Assembly: GCA_964645775.1 (NCBI GenBank)
Contig: CAZYBU010000001.1
Coordinates: 186,001 to 250,000 of the forward strand
Source: CAZYBU01 sp964645775
GTDB taxonomy: Bacteria; Spirochaetota; UBA4802; UBA5550
Length of the DNA: 64,000 nucleotides
Direction: 5' to 3'
Part shown: in pieces, positions 23,298 to 32,701 of the stretch
Layout of the letters: every line of letters starts with the position of its first letter
Position numbering within the stretch: the stretch's first letter is position 1
Made by a program: the position numbers and the translations under genes
The notes under the pieces: model-generated
Told to the model about the DNA's origin: nothing
Database searches by the model: none
The model's input: only the letters and a program-made list of their open reading frames with translations

Positions 23298-26200
23298 CGG
23301 ACAGTACCTCCAGTTGTTCTTCTTCCCGGATCGACTCAAGCTGCCGGTCCATCTCTTCCAGCCGAAGTTCGGCCAGAGCCCTCTTGTATTCAACGGGTAT
23401 GACCTTTACGAAACGGGGGAGAAACTCTTCCCAGTTCGTGAGTATGTTCTTGCCCAGGTCACTACCCGTGTGTTCCACGTGCCTGGTTAGCATGTCTTTG
23501 ATAATAAGCTGGTCTTCGTATTCCTGGACGGGAGTGAGTTCCACCATGCCGGGATTGCAGAAGTAGTGGAACTTTCCGTTGCTGTTGAGAACATAAGCCG
23601 TGCCTCCGCTCATACCGGCGGCAAAGTTTCGGCCCACGGGACCGAGGACAAGTATGCGTCCGCCGGTCATGTATTCGGCGCAATGGTCTCCCGTCCCCTC
23701 AACTACGGCTTCGGCGCCGCTGTTTCGAACAGCGAATCGTTCGCCGGCTACACCCCGGACATAGACATCTCCTTCAGTGGCTCCGTAGAGGACTGTGTTT
23801 CCGATGATAATGTTGTCTTCCGGCACGAAGGACGAGCCTGTGGGAGGAACGGCAATGAGTCTTCCGCCGGAGAGTCCCTTGCCGAAGTAATCGTTACTGT
23901 CCCCCTCAAGCCTGAAGGTGATCCCCTTTACCAGGAAGGCGCCGAAGCTTTGACCGGCGCTTCCCCGGAAGGTGACGTGCACCGTCCCTTCCGGCAGAGC
24001 CTCCTCGCCGAATTTCTTCGATATCTCGTTTGAGAGCATGGCCCCGACGGCACGATCCGTATTGCCAATATCGAAGGTCAGGTCAACCTTCTCCTTCTTC
24101 TGAAGGGCCTGTGCGCATCCCTTGATTAGTCTCCGGTCAAGGACTTCGTCGATCCTGTGAATCTGCTCCTGGATACAGTGAGTGGCGTACTTTTCCGCTT
24201 CCTCCGGTATCTGAAGGAGGCGGGAAGTATTCACCTTGCGGGCTTTCCAGTGATCTACTTCGCGGGGGATCAGCAGGTCGGAGCGACCCACCAGTTCGTC
24301 GAAAGTTCGAATACCCAGGGAGGCCATTATTTCCCTGACCTCCTGGGACATGAACCGGAAGTAGTTAATAAGGTGTTCCGGCTTTCCCCGGAATCGCCTT
24401 CTAAGGTCAGGGTCCTGGGTTGCCACTCCCACGGGGCAGGTGTTCTGGTGACATTTTCTCATCATCACGCATCCCAGGACTATAAGGGTCGAGGTTCCGA
24501 AGCCGAATTCCTCTGCACCCAGCAGGGCAGCGATGACCACGTCACGGCCGGTCTTGAGCTGGCCATCGGTCTGGAGACGGACCCTGCCCCTGAGGTCGTT
24601 CATGACCAGGGTCTGGTGGGTCTCTGCGATGCCAAGTTCCATGGGAAGGCCGGCGTGTTTGATGGAGCTCTGGGGGCTGGCCCCGGTCCCTCCCTCGTAG
24701 CCGCTTATGAGGATGTTGTCCGCGTGGGCCTTTGCAACGCCTGCGGCAATGGTGCCAACCCCGATCTCTGAAACCAGTTTTACGCTGATGCGGGCACGGG
24801 GATTGGCGTTTTTCAGGTCAAAGATGAGCTGGGCAAGGTCCTCGATGGAGTAGATATCGTGATGGGGGGGAGGTGAGATAAGGGTTACCCCCGGAGTAGA
24901 GTTGCGGGTCCAGGCTATGATTTTGTCCACCTTGTGTCCCGGAAGCTGTCCTCCCTCTCCCGGTTTGGCCCCCTGGGCGATCTTAATCTGGAGTTCATCG
25001 GCGTTTGTCAGGTAGTGACTGGTGACGCCGAAACGTCCCGAGGCCACCTGCTTTATGGCGCTCCGGGGCCATGTTCCGTCCGGATGCTTTACAAAACGTG
25101 CCGGGTCTTCGCCTCCTTCTCCGGAGTTGGAACGGCCTCCGATGGCGTTCAGGGCGACGGCTATAGCCTCGTGTACTTCCTTTGAGAGGGACCCGAAGGA
25201 CATGGCTCCGGTTGTCATCCGCTTCATGATATTTTCAGCAGGTTCAATTTCTTTCAGGGAGATGGCTTTCAGGTCCGTGCGAAAATCGAACAGACCCCGG
25301 ATAAAGTGGGGACGGGCCGTCTCACTGTCCACAAGAGAGGAGTACTGCCTGTATTTTTCGTAATTCCCGGTGCGGGTGGCCCACTGAAGAAGATGAATCG
25401 ATTCCGGTCCCCAGGAGTGTCTCTCCCCGGTCTTTCTGTAACGGTAGACGCCCTCGGAGTCGAGGGAAGAAGGACGTTCGTGGTAGGCTTTCTGGTGTTT
25501 GAGGATCGCCTCCCGTGCGATCTCCTCGATACCGATACCTTCGATGCGGGTTATGGTTCCGGTGAAATATTTCTCCACCACCTTTGAGGAGAGACCCAGA
25601 GCTTCGAATATCTGGGCGCCCCTGTAGCTCCGGAGAGTGGATGTTCCCATCTTGGAGAGGATTTTCAGAAGGCCCTTGCGAAGAGCCTTGATGTAGTTTG
25701 CTTCCGCTTCATGGAAAGGTAATTTTTCAGCTGGCCTGCTGTCAAGCTCCTGCCGGATGGTGGCGAACGCGCCGTAAGGGTTAATGGCCCCTGCTCCGAA
25801 GCCGAAGAGAAGGGCGAAGTGCATGACCACCCGGGCCTCGGCGGTCTCAACGATAAGACCTATCCGGGTACGTTTCCTGGTGCGGATCAGATGATGATGG
25901 ACCGCGGCCGTTGCCAGGAGCGCGGGTATGGGAACGTTTTTATTATCCCATCCCTTGTCGGAGAGGATAACATAGTGTAGTCCCCGGTCGATTTTCTCTT
26001 CGATCTCTCCGCAGAGGTCATGCAGACGTTTTTCCAGACCCTGCTCTCCCTTTTCCAGGGGAAACAGCATCATGAAGGTTTCGCAGGTAAATTCAGGGTT
26101 CTCGCTGTGCCGTATCCTGCTGATGTCGTTATTCGTAAATATGGGATTAGTAAATTTTATCATCCGGCAGTGCTCAGGCGTCTCGTCCAGGAGGTTCTGC

Positions 26201-27831
26201 TCGGGTCCGATATAACTGGTCAGAGTCATGACCAGCTCTTCCCGTATCGGATCGATGGCGGGGTTTGTGACCTGGGCGAACATCTGTTTGAAATAATTGT
26301 AGAGGGGCTGGGGCCGGTCGGAGAAGACGGCCAGGGGAGTATCGGTTCCCATGGAACCGGTCGGTTCCTGTCCGTCACGCGCCATAGGCCAGATAATGTC
26401 CCCGATATCTTCCCGGTTGTATCCGTGAATCAAGTGGAGGGTATGGAGGGTATCCCTGTCAATCACGGGAGAGACTTTGCGGTTTACGGGGATGTCTCCG
26501 ATGTTAACCCGGTTCTCCTCCACCCAGTTTTTGTACGGTTTCCGATGGGAAATTTCTTCCTTAATTTCTTCGTCAGGGATGATCCTTCCGCCCAGGGTGT
26601 CTACCAGGAGAAGCTTTCCAGGCCTGAGCCTTCCTTTCAGAACAATCTTCTCGGCCGGGAAGGTCTGTACTCCAACCTCGGAACCCATGACGATAAGATC
26701 ATCGGACGTGACAACGTACCGGGAAGGGCGGAGGCCGTTTCGGTCCAGGGTTCCTCCCACGTATCGGCCGTCACAGAAGACCATAGAAGCCGGGCCGTCC
26801 CATGGCTCCATAAAGGTTGAGTGATACTCGTAGAAATATTTCAGGTCTTCGGGGATCGGGTTCTTCTCGTTCCAGGACTCAGGGATGAGCATCATCAGCG
26901 CATGGGGCAGGGAACGTCCCATGGCAACAAGCATCTCCAGGGCGTTATCGAAGGAGGCGGAGTCGCTTTTGCCCGGTTCGATGACAGGAAAGATTTTTTT
27001 GATGTCTTCGCCGAATATATCGGAGCGAAACATCGACTCGCGGGCGGCCATCCAGAATCGGTTTCCCTTGACGGTGTTAATCTCACCGTTATGGGCAAGA
27101 ATGCGAAAAGGCTGGGCCAGGTCCCAGGCCGGGAACGTGTTGGTGCTGAAGCGGGAATGAACCAGGGCTATGGCGCTCTCCATGCCATGGTTCTGAAGGT
27201 CGGCGTAGTAAGGCTGGACCTGGTCTGGCATGAGCATTCCCTTGTAGACGATTGTCCTGCTGGAGAGGGATGGAAAATAGAAGAAGGACTTCTGTTTCAG
27301 ACTTGATTCATTGATTATTCTCTCGATTCTCTTCCGTATGACGTAGAGCCTAACCTCCAGGTTTTCCTGGTCCTGTTCTTCCGGTCCGGTAATGAATATC
27401 TGGCGCATGGCGGGTTCGGAACGTCTGGCAATATCACCAATGAAACTGTCGTCTGTTTCGATCTCGCGCCATCCCAGGATGGTCTGGCCTTCTTCCTTTA
27501 CGACCTGTTCCAGTTCCCGGATGCAGTGGTCCGCCTCCTTCGGGTCCTTGGGAAGGAAGAGTATGCCGGTACCGTAGGTCCCTTCCTCCGGAAGGCCGGG
27601 CACCCGGGACGCGTAGAAAGAATGGGGAACCTGGATAAGGATTCCTGAGCCGTCACCTGTCTTGTTATCTGCGCTTTCGGCGCCACGGTGCTCCATCCTC
27701 TCCAGGACTTCAAGACCCCGTTTTATGATATCGTAGGATTTCTTGCCCTTTATATGCGCGACAAAACCTATTCCGCAGGAATCGTGTTCATACTGTCTAT
27801 CGTACAGGCTTTGAATGTGTTGACTGCTCAT
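23290..27831 (-). CDS. gltB: Glutamate synthase (NADPH) large subunit
   Basis: Alpha subunit of GOGAT: makes two glutamate from glutamine and 2-oxoglutarate. 1513 residues from ATG 27831, preceded by AAGGAG. The type-2 glutaminase domain follows a short propeptide; maturation should expose the cysteine of DSCGIGFVAHIKG. Then come the central domain, the FMN-binding synthase domain (GEGGEDPARF, ISGYEGGTGASPQSSIKHAG), the 3Fe-4S cysteines in CVMMRKCHQNTCPVGVA, and the C-terminal GXGXG beta-helix (GGTAYVLNSNGKFHYFCN). It is transcribed with gltD and diverges from the FMN synthase-like gene at 28102 across 270 bp. Confidence 0.97.
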   Translation of the reverse strand: MSSQHIQSLYDRQYEHDSCGIGFVAHIKGKKSYDIIKRGLEVLERMEHRGAESADNKTGDGSGILIQVPHSFYASRVPGLPEEGTYGTGILFLPKDPKEADHCIRELEQVVKEEGQTILGWREIETDDSFIGDIARRSEPAMRQIFITGPEEQDQENLEVRLYVIRKRIERIINESSLKQKSFFYFPSLSSRTIVYKGMLMPDQVQPYYADLQNHGMESAIALVHSRFSTNTFPAWDLAQPFRILAHNGEINTVKGNRFWMAARESMFRSDIFGEDIKKIFPVIEPGKSDSASFDNALEMLVAMGRSLPHALMMLIPESWNEKNPIPEDLKYFYEYHSTFMEPWDGPASMVFCDGRYVGGTLDRNGLRPSRYVVTSDDLIVMGSEVGVQTFPAEKIVLKGRLRPGKLLLVDTLGGRIIPDEEIKEEISHRKPYKNWVEENRVNIGDIPVNRKVSPVIDRDTLHTLHLIHGYNREDIGDIIWPMARDGQEPTGSMGTDTPLAVFSDRPQPLYNYFKQMFAQVTNPAIDPIREELVMTLTSYIGPEQNLLDETPEHCRMIKFTNPIFTNNDISRIRHSENPEFTCETFMMLFPLEKGEQGLEKRLHDLCGEIEEKIDRGLHYVILSDKGWDNKNVPIPALLATAAVHHHLIRTRKRTRIGLIVETAEARVVMHFALLFGFGAGAINPYGAFATIRQELDSRPAEKLPFHEAEANYIKALRKGLLKILSKMGTSTLRSYRGAQIFEALGLSSKVVEKYFTGTITRIEGIGIEEIAREAILKHQKAYHERPSSLDSEGVYRYRKTGERHSWGPESIHLLQWATRTGNYEKYRQYSSLVDSETARPHFIRGLFDFRTDLKAISLKEIEPAENIMKRMTTGAMSFGSLSKEVHEAIAVALNAIGGRSNSGEGGEDPARFVKHPDGTWPRSAIKQVASGRFGVTSHYLTNADELQIKIAQGAKPGEGGQLPGHKVDKIIAWTRNSTPGVTLISPPPHHDIYSIEDLAQLIFDLKNANPRARISVKLVSEIGVGTIAAGVAKAHADNILISGYEGGTGASPQSSIKHAGLPMELGIAETHQTLVMNDLRGRVRLQTDGQLKTGRDVVIAALLGAEEFGFGTSTLIVLGCVMMRKCHQNTCPVGVATQDPDLRRRFRGKPEHLINYFRFMSQEVREIMASLGIRTFDELVGRSDLLIPREVDHWKARKVNTSRLLQIPEEAEKYATHCIQEQIHRIDEVLDRRLIKGCAQALQKKEKVDLTFDIGNTDRAVGAMLSNEISKKFGEEALPEGTVHVTFRGSAGQSFGAFLVKGITFRLEGDSNDYFGKGLSGGRLIAVPPTGSSFVPEDNIIIGNTVLYGATEGDVYVRGVAGERFAVRNSGAEAVVEGTGDHCAEYMTGGRILVLGPVGRNFAAGMSGGTAYVLNSNGKFHYFCNPGMVELTPVQEYEDQLIIKDMLTRHVEHTGSDLGKNILTNWEEFLPRFVKVIPVEYKRALAELRLEEMDRQLESIREEEQLEVLSDG

Positions 27832-28009
27832 GCTTCCTGCTCCTTGTTTATCTGGATCCAAGTTTCTGCGAAGTGCGTAAGGGAATATGTCCGGAAAGTC
27901 CGGTTGTTGAGCCGGATGGACCCTGGCACACGGCACGTTTGGCCCACTATTCTCGAATTATGGAATTGTAGCAATTGTTTTCTCCCAAAAAAATATTACG
28001 TGTGTGTAA

Positions 28010-28058
28010 AATAATTGAAAATTATTACCATTTTGTGGTAACTGTGTTATTGTACAAT
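28010..28058 (+). promoter_or_regulatory. Operator-like inverted repeats and promoter between gltB and the FMN synthase gene
   Basis: Two overlapping inverted repeats: AATAATT-GAA-AATTATT (28010-28026) and TTACCA-TTTTG-TGGTAA (28025-28041). A -10-like TACAAT lies at 28053-28058. Its -35 would fall inside the second repeat and is poor (TTTTGT, 28031-28036, 16-bp spacer), which suits an activator-dependent or repressed promoter. GGAGG lies before the ATG at 28102. Confidence 0.5.
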
Positions 28059-28101
28059 CCGCTCTATCATACTCATACAACCAACTTTTGGAGGTTTTTT
28101 A

Positions 28102-29742
28102 ATGATTCAATGGCCAAAAACTAATGATGCCCTGGGCACCGTGAACCGGGGTAACCCGGCAGAATCGAGTCTCTGTACCCTCTGTCGGGCCGATTGCGAG
28201 GGCAGGTGTGAGACCTGGCTTTCATGCATGAAGGGCAGAAAGATGCTCTATCCACGTGATTTCGGGGCGATTACAGCCGGTAGCGCCAATACCACCCATG
28301 TCGGTGTTTCCTATAATTCCCTTCGTATTAACGGCTTCCTCTACGGTTCTCAAGGGCTTGCCCCCGGTCTTTCCAACGATCCTGATGACTGTATTTTTCC
28401 AAATGTTTCCACGGAAGGGCAGTTCGGCCGGGAGGTCCCAACGAAGTTCCGTGTTCCTGTCATGACCGGGGCCCTTGGTTCAACCTTTATTGCCGCCAAA
28501 TACTGGGAGTCCTTCGCCACAGGCGCCGCCCTCGTCGGTTTTCCCATCGTATGCGGCGAGAACGTGGCCGGAATCGATAAGGAAGCGGTGATAGAGAACG
28601 GTAAAGTTATCAAGGCCCCGGAACTGGACCGACGTATCGAGACCTTTATGCGATACTACGACGGTTATGGCGCCATTATCGTTCAGCTGAACGTTGAGGA
28701 CACCCGAAACGGTGTGGCCGAGTATATTGCCGAGAAGTACGGCAACAAGGTCGTCATGGAACTCAAGTGGGGCCAGGGCGCCAAGGACATTGGTGGAGAA
28801 ATCCAGGTTACCGATATCGAGTACGCCCGGTTCCTCAAGGACAGGGGCTACGTAGTCGACCCCGATCCCTATAAGCCTGAGGTGGAAGAGGCCTTCAAGC
28901 ATGGAGGAATTACTTCCTTTGCCCGGCACAGCCGCCTGGGCTTCACAAACTTCGCCACAAGGGACGAGGTAATTCAGAACTTCATGGAGTCCGTCGAGTA
29001 TCTCAGGGGCCTCGGTTTTAACCGAATAACCCTGAAGACCGGTTCCTACGGAATGGAAGCTCTGGCCCTGGCCATCAAGCTGGCCACGGACGCGAACCTG
29101 GATCTCCTTACCATCGACGGTTCCGGAGGCGGCACCGGGATGAGTCCCTGGAATATGATGGAGACCTGGGGCGTTCCTTCAATTTATCTGCATTCCAAGG
29201 CCTATGAGTACGCCCGAATTTTGGAGAAGAAGAAGGGACAGGTCGTGGACCTCTCCTTTGCCGGCGGTTTCGCCCGGGAAGACCATATATTCAAGGCTAT
29301 GGCCCTGGGAGCTCCCTATACCAAACTGGTTTGTATGGGTCGCGCGTTGATGATCCCCGGGTTCCTTGGGGCAAACATCGAAGGTGTTCTCCATCCCGAG
29401 AAGAAAGAAGCCCTGAACGGAAACTGGGACAAGCTGCCGAAAGCGGTTGAAAAGTTTGGAGCCACGGCGGATGAAATCTTCGCCAGTTACTACGACGTCC
29501 AGGCAAAGGTCGGAGCCGATGAGATGAAAAACGTGCCTTATGGAGCTATCGCGGTCTGGACCCTGGCGGACAAGCTTTCCGCCGGCGTGCAGCAGCTTAT
29601 GGCGGGCGCGCGCAAGTTCTCTCTGGACAGCATCACCCGGGAAGACCTCTTTGCGGCCAACAAGGATACCCACAAGGTGACAGGTATCGATTATATGACG
29701 GAGCTGCAGGATGACGCAGCTAAGGAGATTTTGAAAGGATAG
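28102..29742 (+). CDS. FMN-binding glutamate synthase family protein (single subunit)
   Basis: 546 residues equivalent to the synthase domain of GltB, without glutaminase or beta-helix domains. The N terminus carries a five-cysteine cluster (C25, C28, C32, C36, C42; CTLCRADCEGRC) that probably binds an Fe-S centre. FMN/synthase-site segments: MTGALGSTFIAAKYW, KWGQGAKDIGGEI, IDGSGGGTGMSPWNMM and FAGGFAREDHIFKA. Stand-alone FMN glutamate synthases occur in archaea and anaerobes and may use ammonia or a different amido donor. It diverges from gltBD, hinting at two glutamate routes under different conditions (inference). A terminator follows. Confidence 0.88.
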   Translation: MIQWPKTNDALGTVNRGNPAESSLCTLCRADCEGRCETWLSCMKGRKMLYPRDFGAITAGSANTTHVGVSYNSLRINGFLYGSQGLAPGLSNDPDDCIFPNVSTEGQFGREVPTKFRVPVMTGALGSTFIAAKYWESFATGAALVGFPIVCGENVAGIDKEAVIENGKVIKAPELDRRIETFMRYYDGYGAIIVQLNVEDTRNGVAEYIAEKYGNKVVMELKWGQGAKDIGGEIQVTDIEYARFLKDRGYVVDPDPYKPEVEEAFKHGGITSFARHSRLGFTNFATRDEVIQNFMESVEYLRGLGFNRITLKTGSYGMEALALAIKLATDANLDLLTIDGSGGGTGMSPWNMMETWGVPSIYLHSKAYEYARILEKKKGQVVDLSFAGGFAREDHIFKAMALGAPYTKLVCMGRALMIPGFLGANIEGVLHPEKKEALNGNWDKLPKAVEKFGATADEIFASYYDVQAKVGADEMKNVPYGAIAVWTLADKLSAGVQQLMAGARKFSLDSITREDLFAANKDTHKVTGIDYMTELQDDAAKEILKG

Positions 29743-29767
29743 ATTGTTTCAAAATACGATAAGAAAT

Positions 29768-29795
29768 GGGGCACCGCATGGTGTCCCTTTTATTT
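29768..29795 (+). terminator. Rho-independent terminator after the FMN synthase gene
   Basis: GGGGCACC (29768-29775) pairs with GGTGTCCC (29780-29787) with one G-T pair, GCAT loop, then TTTTATTT. Confidence 0.85.
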
Positions 29796-29877
29796 AGTCA
29801 TACTTCTTACCGGGAACCGGAGAAATGTTGATTTCGCCGAGTATAATTCTTGTTCAGTCTTTGGTGACTATTCTTTT

Positions 29878-29920
29878 GTGTCATCCTGAGGACGGAGTAA
29901 AACGAAGTCTGAAGCATCTC
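29878..29920. repeat. Copy of a dispersed intergenic repeat (TCATCCTGAG...CGAAGTC type)
   Basis: TCATCCTGAGGACGGAGT followed by AAAACGAAGTCTGAAGCATC resembles the TGTCATCCTGAGCGAAG...GAAGGATCT repeats common between genes in many phyla. It lies in a 254-bp spacer between convergent genes. Only one copy is in this window, so the assignment rests on memory of the family. Confidence 0.45.
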
Positions 29921-29996
29921 TACAAAAACGGTGTCTGAATGATTCGCAGAATCGTATTGAAGCCCCGTATAGTGATTATAAAATGATAAGAGACAA

Positions 29997-30635
29997 TCAG
30001 GGGAAGAGTCGAATACACGGTTCCATCGTATACCGGTGAACCTGCAGGTTCAGGCGGACCGGCAACCGGTCTTCCAGTATCCAGAGGCCCAGTTCTCCAG
30101 GTTCGATTGCGCCGAATACCGGGGAAAGATTAACCGCGGCAAGGTTTACAGGCAAATGAGAAATTATTCTTTTTGCCGCTTCATAATCCTCTCGATTACC
30201 GACCACCATTTTTATTTCATCATAACCTGTTAAACAGGAACGATTATCTTCAAGAAAACTTGTCGGGTGGCCGCTGGATGGCAGTTTTATGTCGACGATC
30301 TTACGGACGCCGGCAGGGACATCTTGAAGGGAAAGAGAACCGTTCGTTTCCAGCTGAACCGGTATCCTGCCTTGAACGAGCTCTTTCATGAGCCGGAGCG
30401 ATTCTCTCTGAAGCATCGGTTCTCCACCGGTCAGGGTTACATGATCGATCCAGGAGTGTTCCTTTACCAGGGAGAGGATGGTTTCAATGGGCAGTTCCTT
30501 GCCCCCGTCCCGGGCGTACGCTGTGTCGCACCAGAGGCAGGCAAGGTTACAGCCCGCGGCGCGGATAAAAAGGGCCGAAAAGCCTGAACAGGTGGTTTCA
30601 CCTTCCAGGCCGATGAATATTTCTGATAAGAGCAT
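29997..30635 (-). CDS. queE: 7-carboxy-7-deazaguanine synthase (QueE-like radical SAM enzyme)
   Basis: Radical SAM enzyme converting 6-carboxytetrahydropterin to 7-carboxy-7-deazaguanine in queuosine synthesis. 212 residues. It starts LLSEIFIGLEGETTCSGFSALFIRAAGC, with the short CxxxCxxC cluster loop at C29, C33, C36 (CNLACLWC) typical of QueE, SAM motif LTGGEP, QLETNGS and DIKLPSSG. No queC, queD or queF is near. It is a single gene with a divergent antiporter upstream. Confidence 0.88.
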   Translation of the reverse strand: MLLSEIFIGLEGETTCSGFSALFIRAAGCNLACLWCDTAYARDGGKELPIETILSLVKEHSWIDHVTLTGGEPMLQRESLRLMKELVQGRIPVQLETNGSLSLQDVPAGVRKIVDIKLPSSGHPTSFLEDNRSCLTGYDEIKMVVGNREDYEAAKRIISHLPVNLAAVNLSPVFGAIEPGELGLWILEDRLPVRLNLQVHRYTMEPCIRLFP

Positions 30636-30721
30636 GGATCAAGAGGTCTTTGAAAATAATACCATGTCAACAGGCTTTTGCCGCTTGACAGTGCGCGTAA
30701 TGAGTGGGGGATATTGTCATC

Positions 30722-32701
30722 ATGGGAATCGCGGGTAATATCATTATAATCGTATGCGCGGGGCTGGTTTTCGGGTTCATCGCCGTGCGGCTTAAGCTGC
30801 CACCTGTCCTGGGATATATACTGGCCGGGGTCCTCATCGGTCCTCATACCGGGATCATGACTGATTCGGACCTCCACAGTATCGAACTTCTCTCCGAGAT
30901 CGGCGTTGCGCTTCTACTTTTCGCTATCGGCCTTGAACTCTCCTTCCGGGAACTGAGGGAGGTCCGAAAAATAGCACTTATCGGCACTCCGATCCAGATT
31001 GTTCTTACCGGTATTTTCGGTTATGGTATGGGGCTTTTTCTCGGTATGGAATCGGGGCCGGCCATACTTCTGGGGGCTGTGGTATCTCTCTCCAGTACCA
31101 TGATCGCCATCAAAACTCTCTCGAACCGTGGACTCATGGGTACCCTTTCCAGCCGGGTCATGCTTGGCATGCTTATTATTCAGGACATCGCGGCCATCCC
31201 CATGATTGTCCTTATCCCCCAGCTGAGGAACCTTGAGGGAGGGCTTCTTGAGATGGCCCTTATACTGGGCCAGATCATTCTCTTTATTGCCGTTATGATC
31301 TTCATGGGCCGAAAAGTATTACCCGCCGTTTTCGGGTACGTTGCACGTATCGGATCCAGGGAGATATTCATTCTCTTTATCGCGGCCCTGGGCCTGGGTA
31401 TCGGTTTTCTTGCCTATCAGATGGGCCTCTCCCTGGCATTCGGCGCTTTTACCGCAGGTATCGTTCTCTCCGAATCTGAATACAGCCACCAGGCCCTGAG
31501 TGACATCGTACCCCTGAGGGACCTTTTCGGTTTACTCTTCTTCGTCTCCATCGGCATGCTCCTGGACCCGGCCTATCTCATTCAACACGTCGGACTGGTG
31601 GCTGTACTGATAGGTTCGGTTATGGCCGTGAAATTTCTGGTATTCCTGGTTCTGAGTCGCATTTTTGGATATATCAACATTGTACCTCTGGCGGTCGGTT
31701 TCGGTCTGGCTCAGGTGGGTGAGTTTTCTTTTGTTCTGGCCCGGGTGGGTCTATCCGAAGGGCTTATTACCGAGGAGAGATATTCGCTCATCCTGGCCCT
31801 GGCCGTTATATCCATGTTCCTTACCCCCTTCCTGACCATGCTGACCGGTCCTCTCTATAACCTTTTTCGGAGATTTAAACCGAGAAAAGATCCCTTTGCC
31901 ATGGCCAATCCTGTATCGGGGGATCTTAATGATCATGTTGTCATCGCCGGAAGCGGCAGAGTCGGTATGACTGTAGCCGGTATCCTACAGGACCTTGGTT
32001 ATCCGTTTATCCTGGTGGAGTATGACTATCATCGCTACTCCGATGCGAGCGATACGGGGTTCCCTATCATTTACGGGGACGCATCTCAGGAGGAGGTTCT
32101 GGAAGCCGCGAATCTTGCCGGGGCCCGGCTTGTCATTATAACAACTCCGGCCCTGGTTACGGCCCGGCTGATTATGAATATAGCGAATCATGTTAATCCC
32201 GGTGTGGATGTCATAGCCCGGACCGAGGGTATTCGGGAGCGGGATGAACTTTACAAAAGCGGTGTTTACGAGGTAGTTCAGCCGGAGTTTGAGGCGGGTC
32301 TGGAAATTATCCGACAGGCTCTTCTCCATTATGAAGTTTCGGTAACAGCCATACAAAATTACCTGGATGCCATGCGTAGAGAGGCCATGGTGAGCAGTCC
32401 GGGGGTAGAGAAGGAAGATATGGTATCCCGGCTCAGGGGTTTCGCCAGTATGCTGGAGATGGAATGGTTTGAGATCGGAGAGGGAAGCCCCCTTGTCGAC
32501 AGGACAATAGGGGAGTCGAATATACGGAGTCAAACCGGCGCCACGGTGGTTATCATTGCCCGAAAAGGGAGCCTGATTCACAATCCGGAGGTTACGGAGA
32601 AGGTCCGGGTTGGGGACATGATCTCTGTTATCGGAACGGCCTCGGCAAGGAGAATGTTCCGCGAGTATGCCAAGGGCGTCAATCCTCCTCAGATGCCCTG
32701 A
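30722..32701 (+). CDS. CPA2 monovalent cation:proton antiporter / KefB-like with RCK domains
   Basis: About 659 residues. Residues 1 to about 385 hold about 12 membrane helices of the Na+/H+ exchanger fold, including PPVLGYILAGVLIGPHTG and the ELLSEIGVALLLFAIGLELS signature. A TrkA-N/RCK domain follows (DHVVIAGSGRVGMTVAGIL, GxGxxG NAD site), then TrkA-C (about 565-650, SPLVDRTIGESNIRSQTGATVV). Predicted K+ or Na+ export gated by nucleotide binding. GGGGGAT supports ATG 30722 rather than the GTG 18 bp upstream. A perfect TTGACA (30685-30690) lies ahead. Its last 23 bp overlap the convergent chemoreceptor gene. Confidence 0.9.
   Translation: MGIAGNIIIIVCAGLVFGFIAVRLKLPPVLGYILAGVLIGPHTGIMTDSDLHSIELLSEIGVALLLFAIGLELSFRELREVRKIALIGTPIQIVLTGIFGYGMGLFLGMESGPAILLGAVVSLSSTMIAIKTLSNRGLMGTLSSRVMLGMLIIQDIAAIPMIVLIPQLRNLEGGLLEMALILGQIILFIAVMIFMGRKVLPAVFGYVARIGSREIFILFIAALGLGIGFLAYQMGLSLAFGAFTAGIVLSESEYSHQALSDIVPLRDLFGLLFFVSIGMLLDPAYLIQHVGLVAVLIGSVMAVKFLVFLVLSRIFGYINIVPLAVGFGLAQVGEFSFVLARVGLSEGLITEERYSLILALAVISMFLTPFLTMLTGPLYNLFRRFKPRKDPFAMANPVSGDLNDHVVIAGSGRVGMTVAGILQDLGYPFILVEYDYHRYSDASDTGFPIIYGDASQEEVLEAANLAGARLVIITTPALVTARLIMNIANHVNPGVDVIARTEGIRERDELYKSGVYEVVQPEFEAGLEIIRQALLHYEVSVTAIQNYLDAMRREAMVSSPGVEKEDMVSRLRGFASMLEMEWFEIGEGSPLVDRTIGESNIRSQTGATVVIIARKGSLIHNPEVTEKVRVGDMISVIGTASARRMFREYAKGVNPPQMP

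Noticed and set aside
24157..24771. 204-codon plus-strand open frame opposite gltB, with others at 26020-26820 and 26821-27306
   Set aside because: Mirror frames of a high-GC-third-position gene; gltB motifs are continuous on the minus strand.
29743..29996. Possible CRISPR or small RNA in the spacer after the FMN synthase gene
   Set aside because: Only one repeat-like unit and a normal terminator; no spacers or repeat array.
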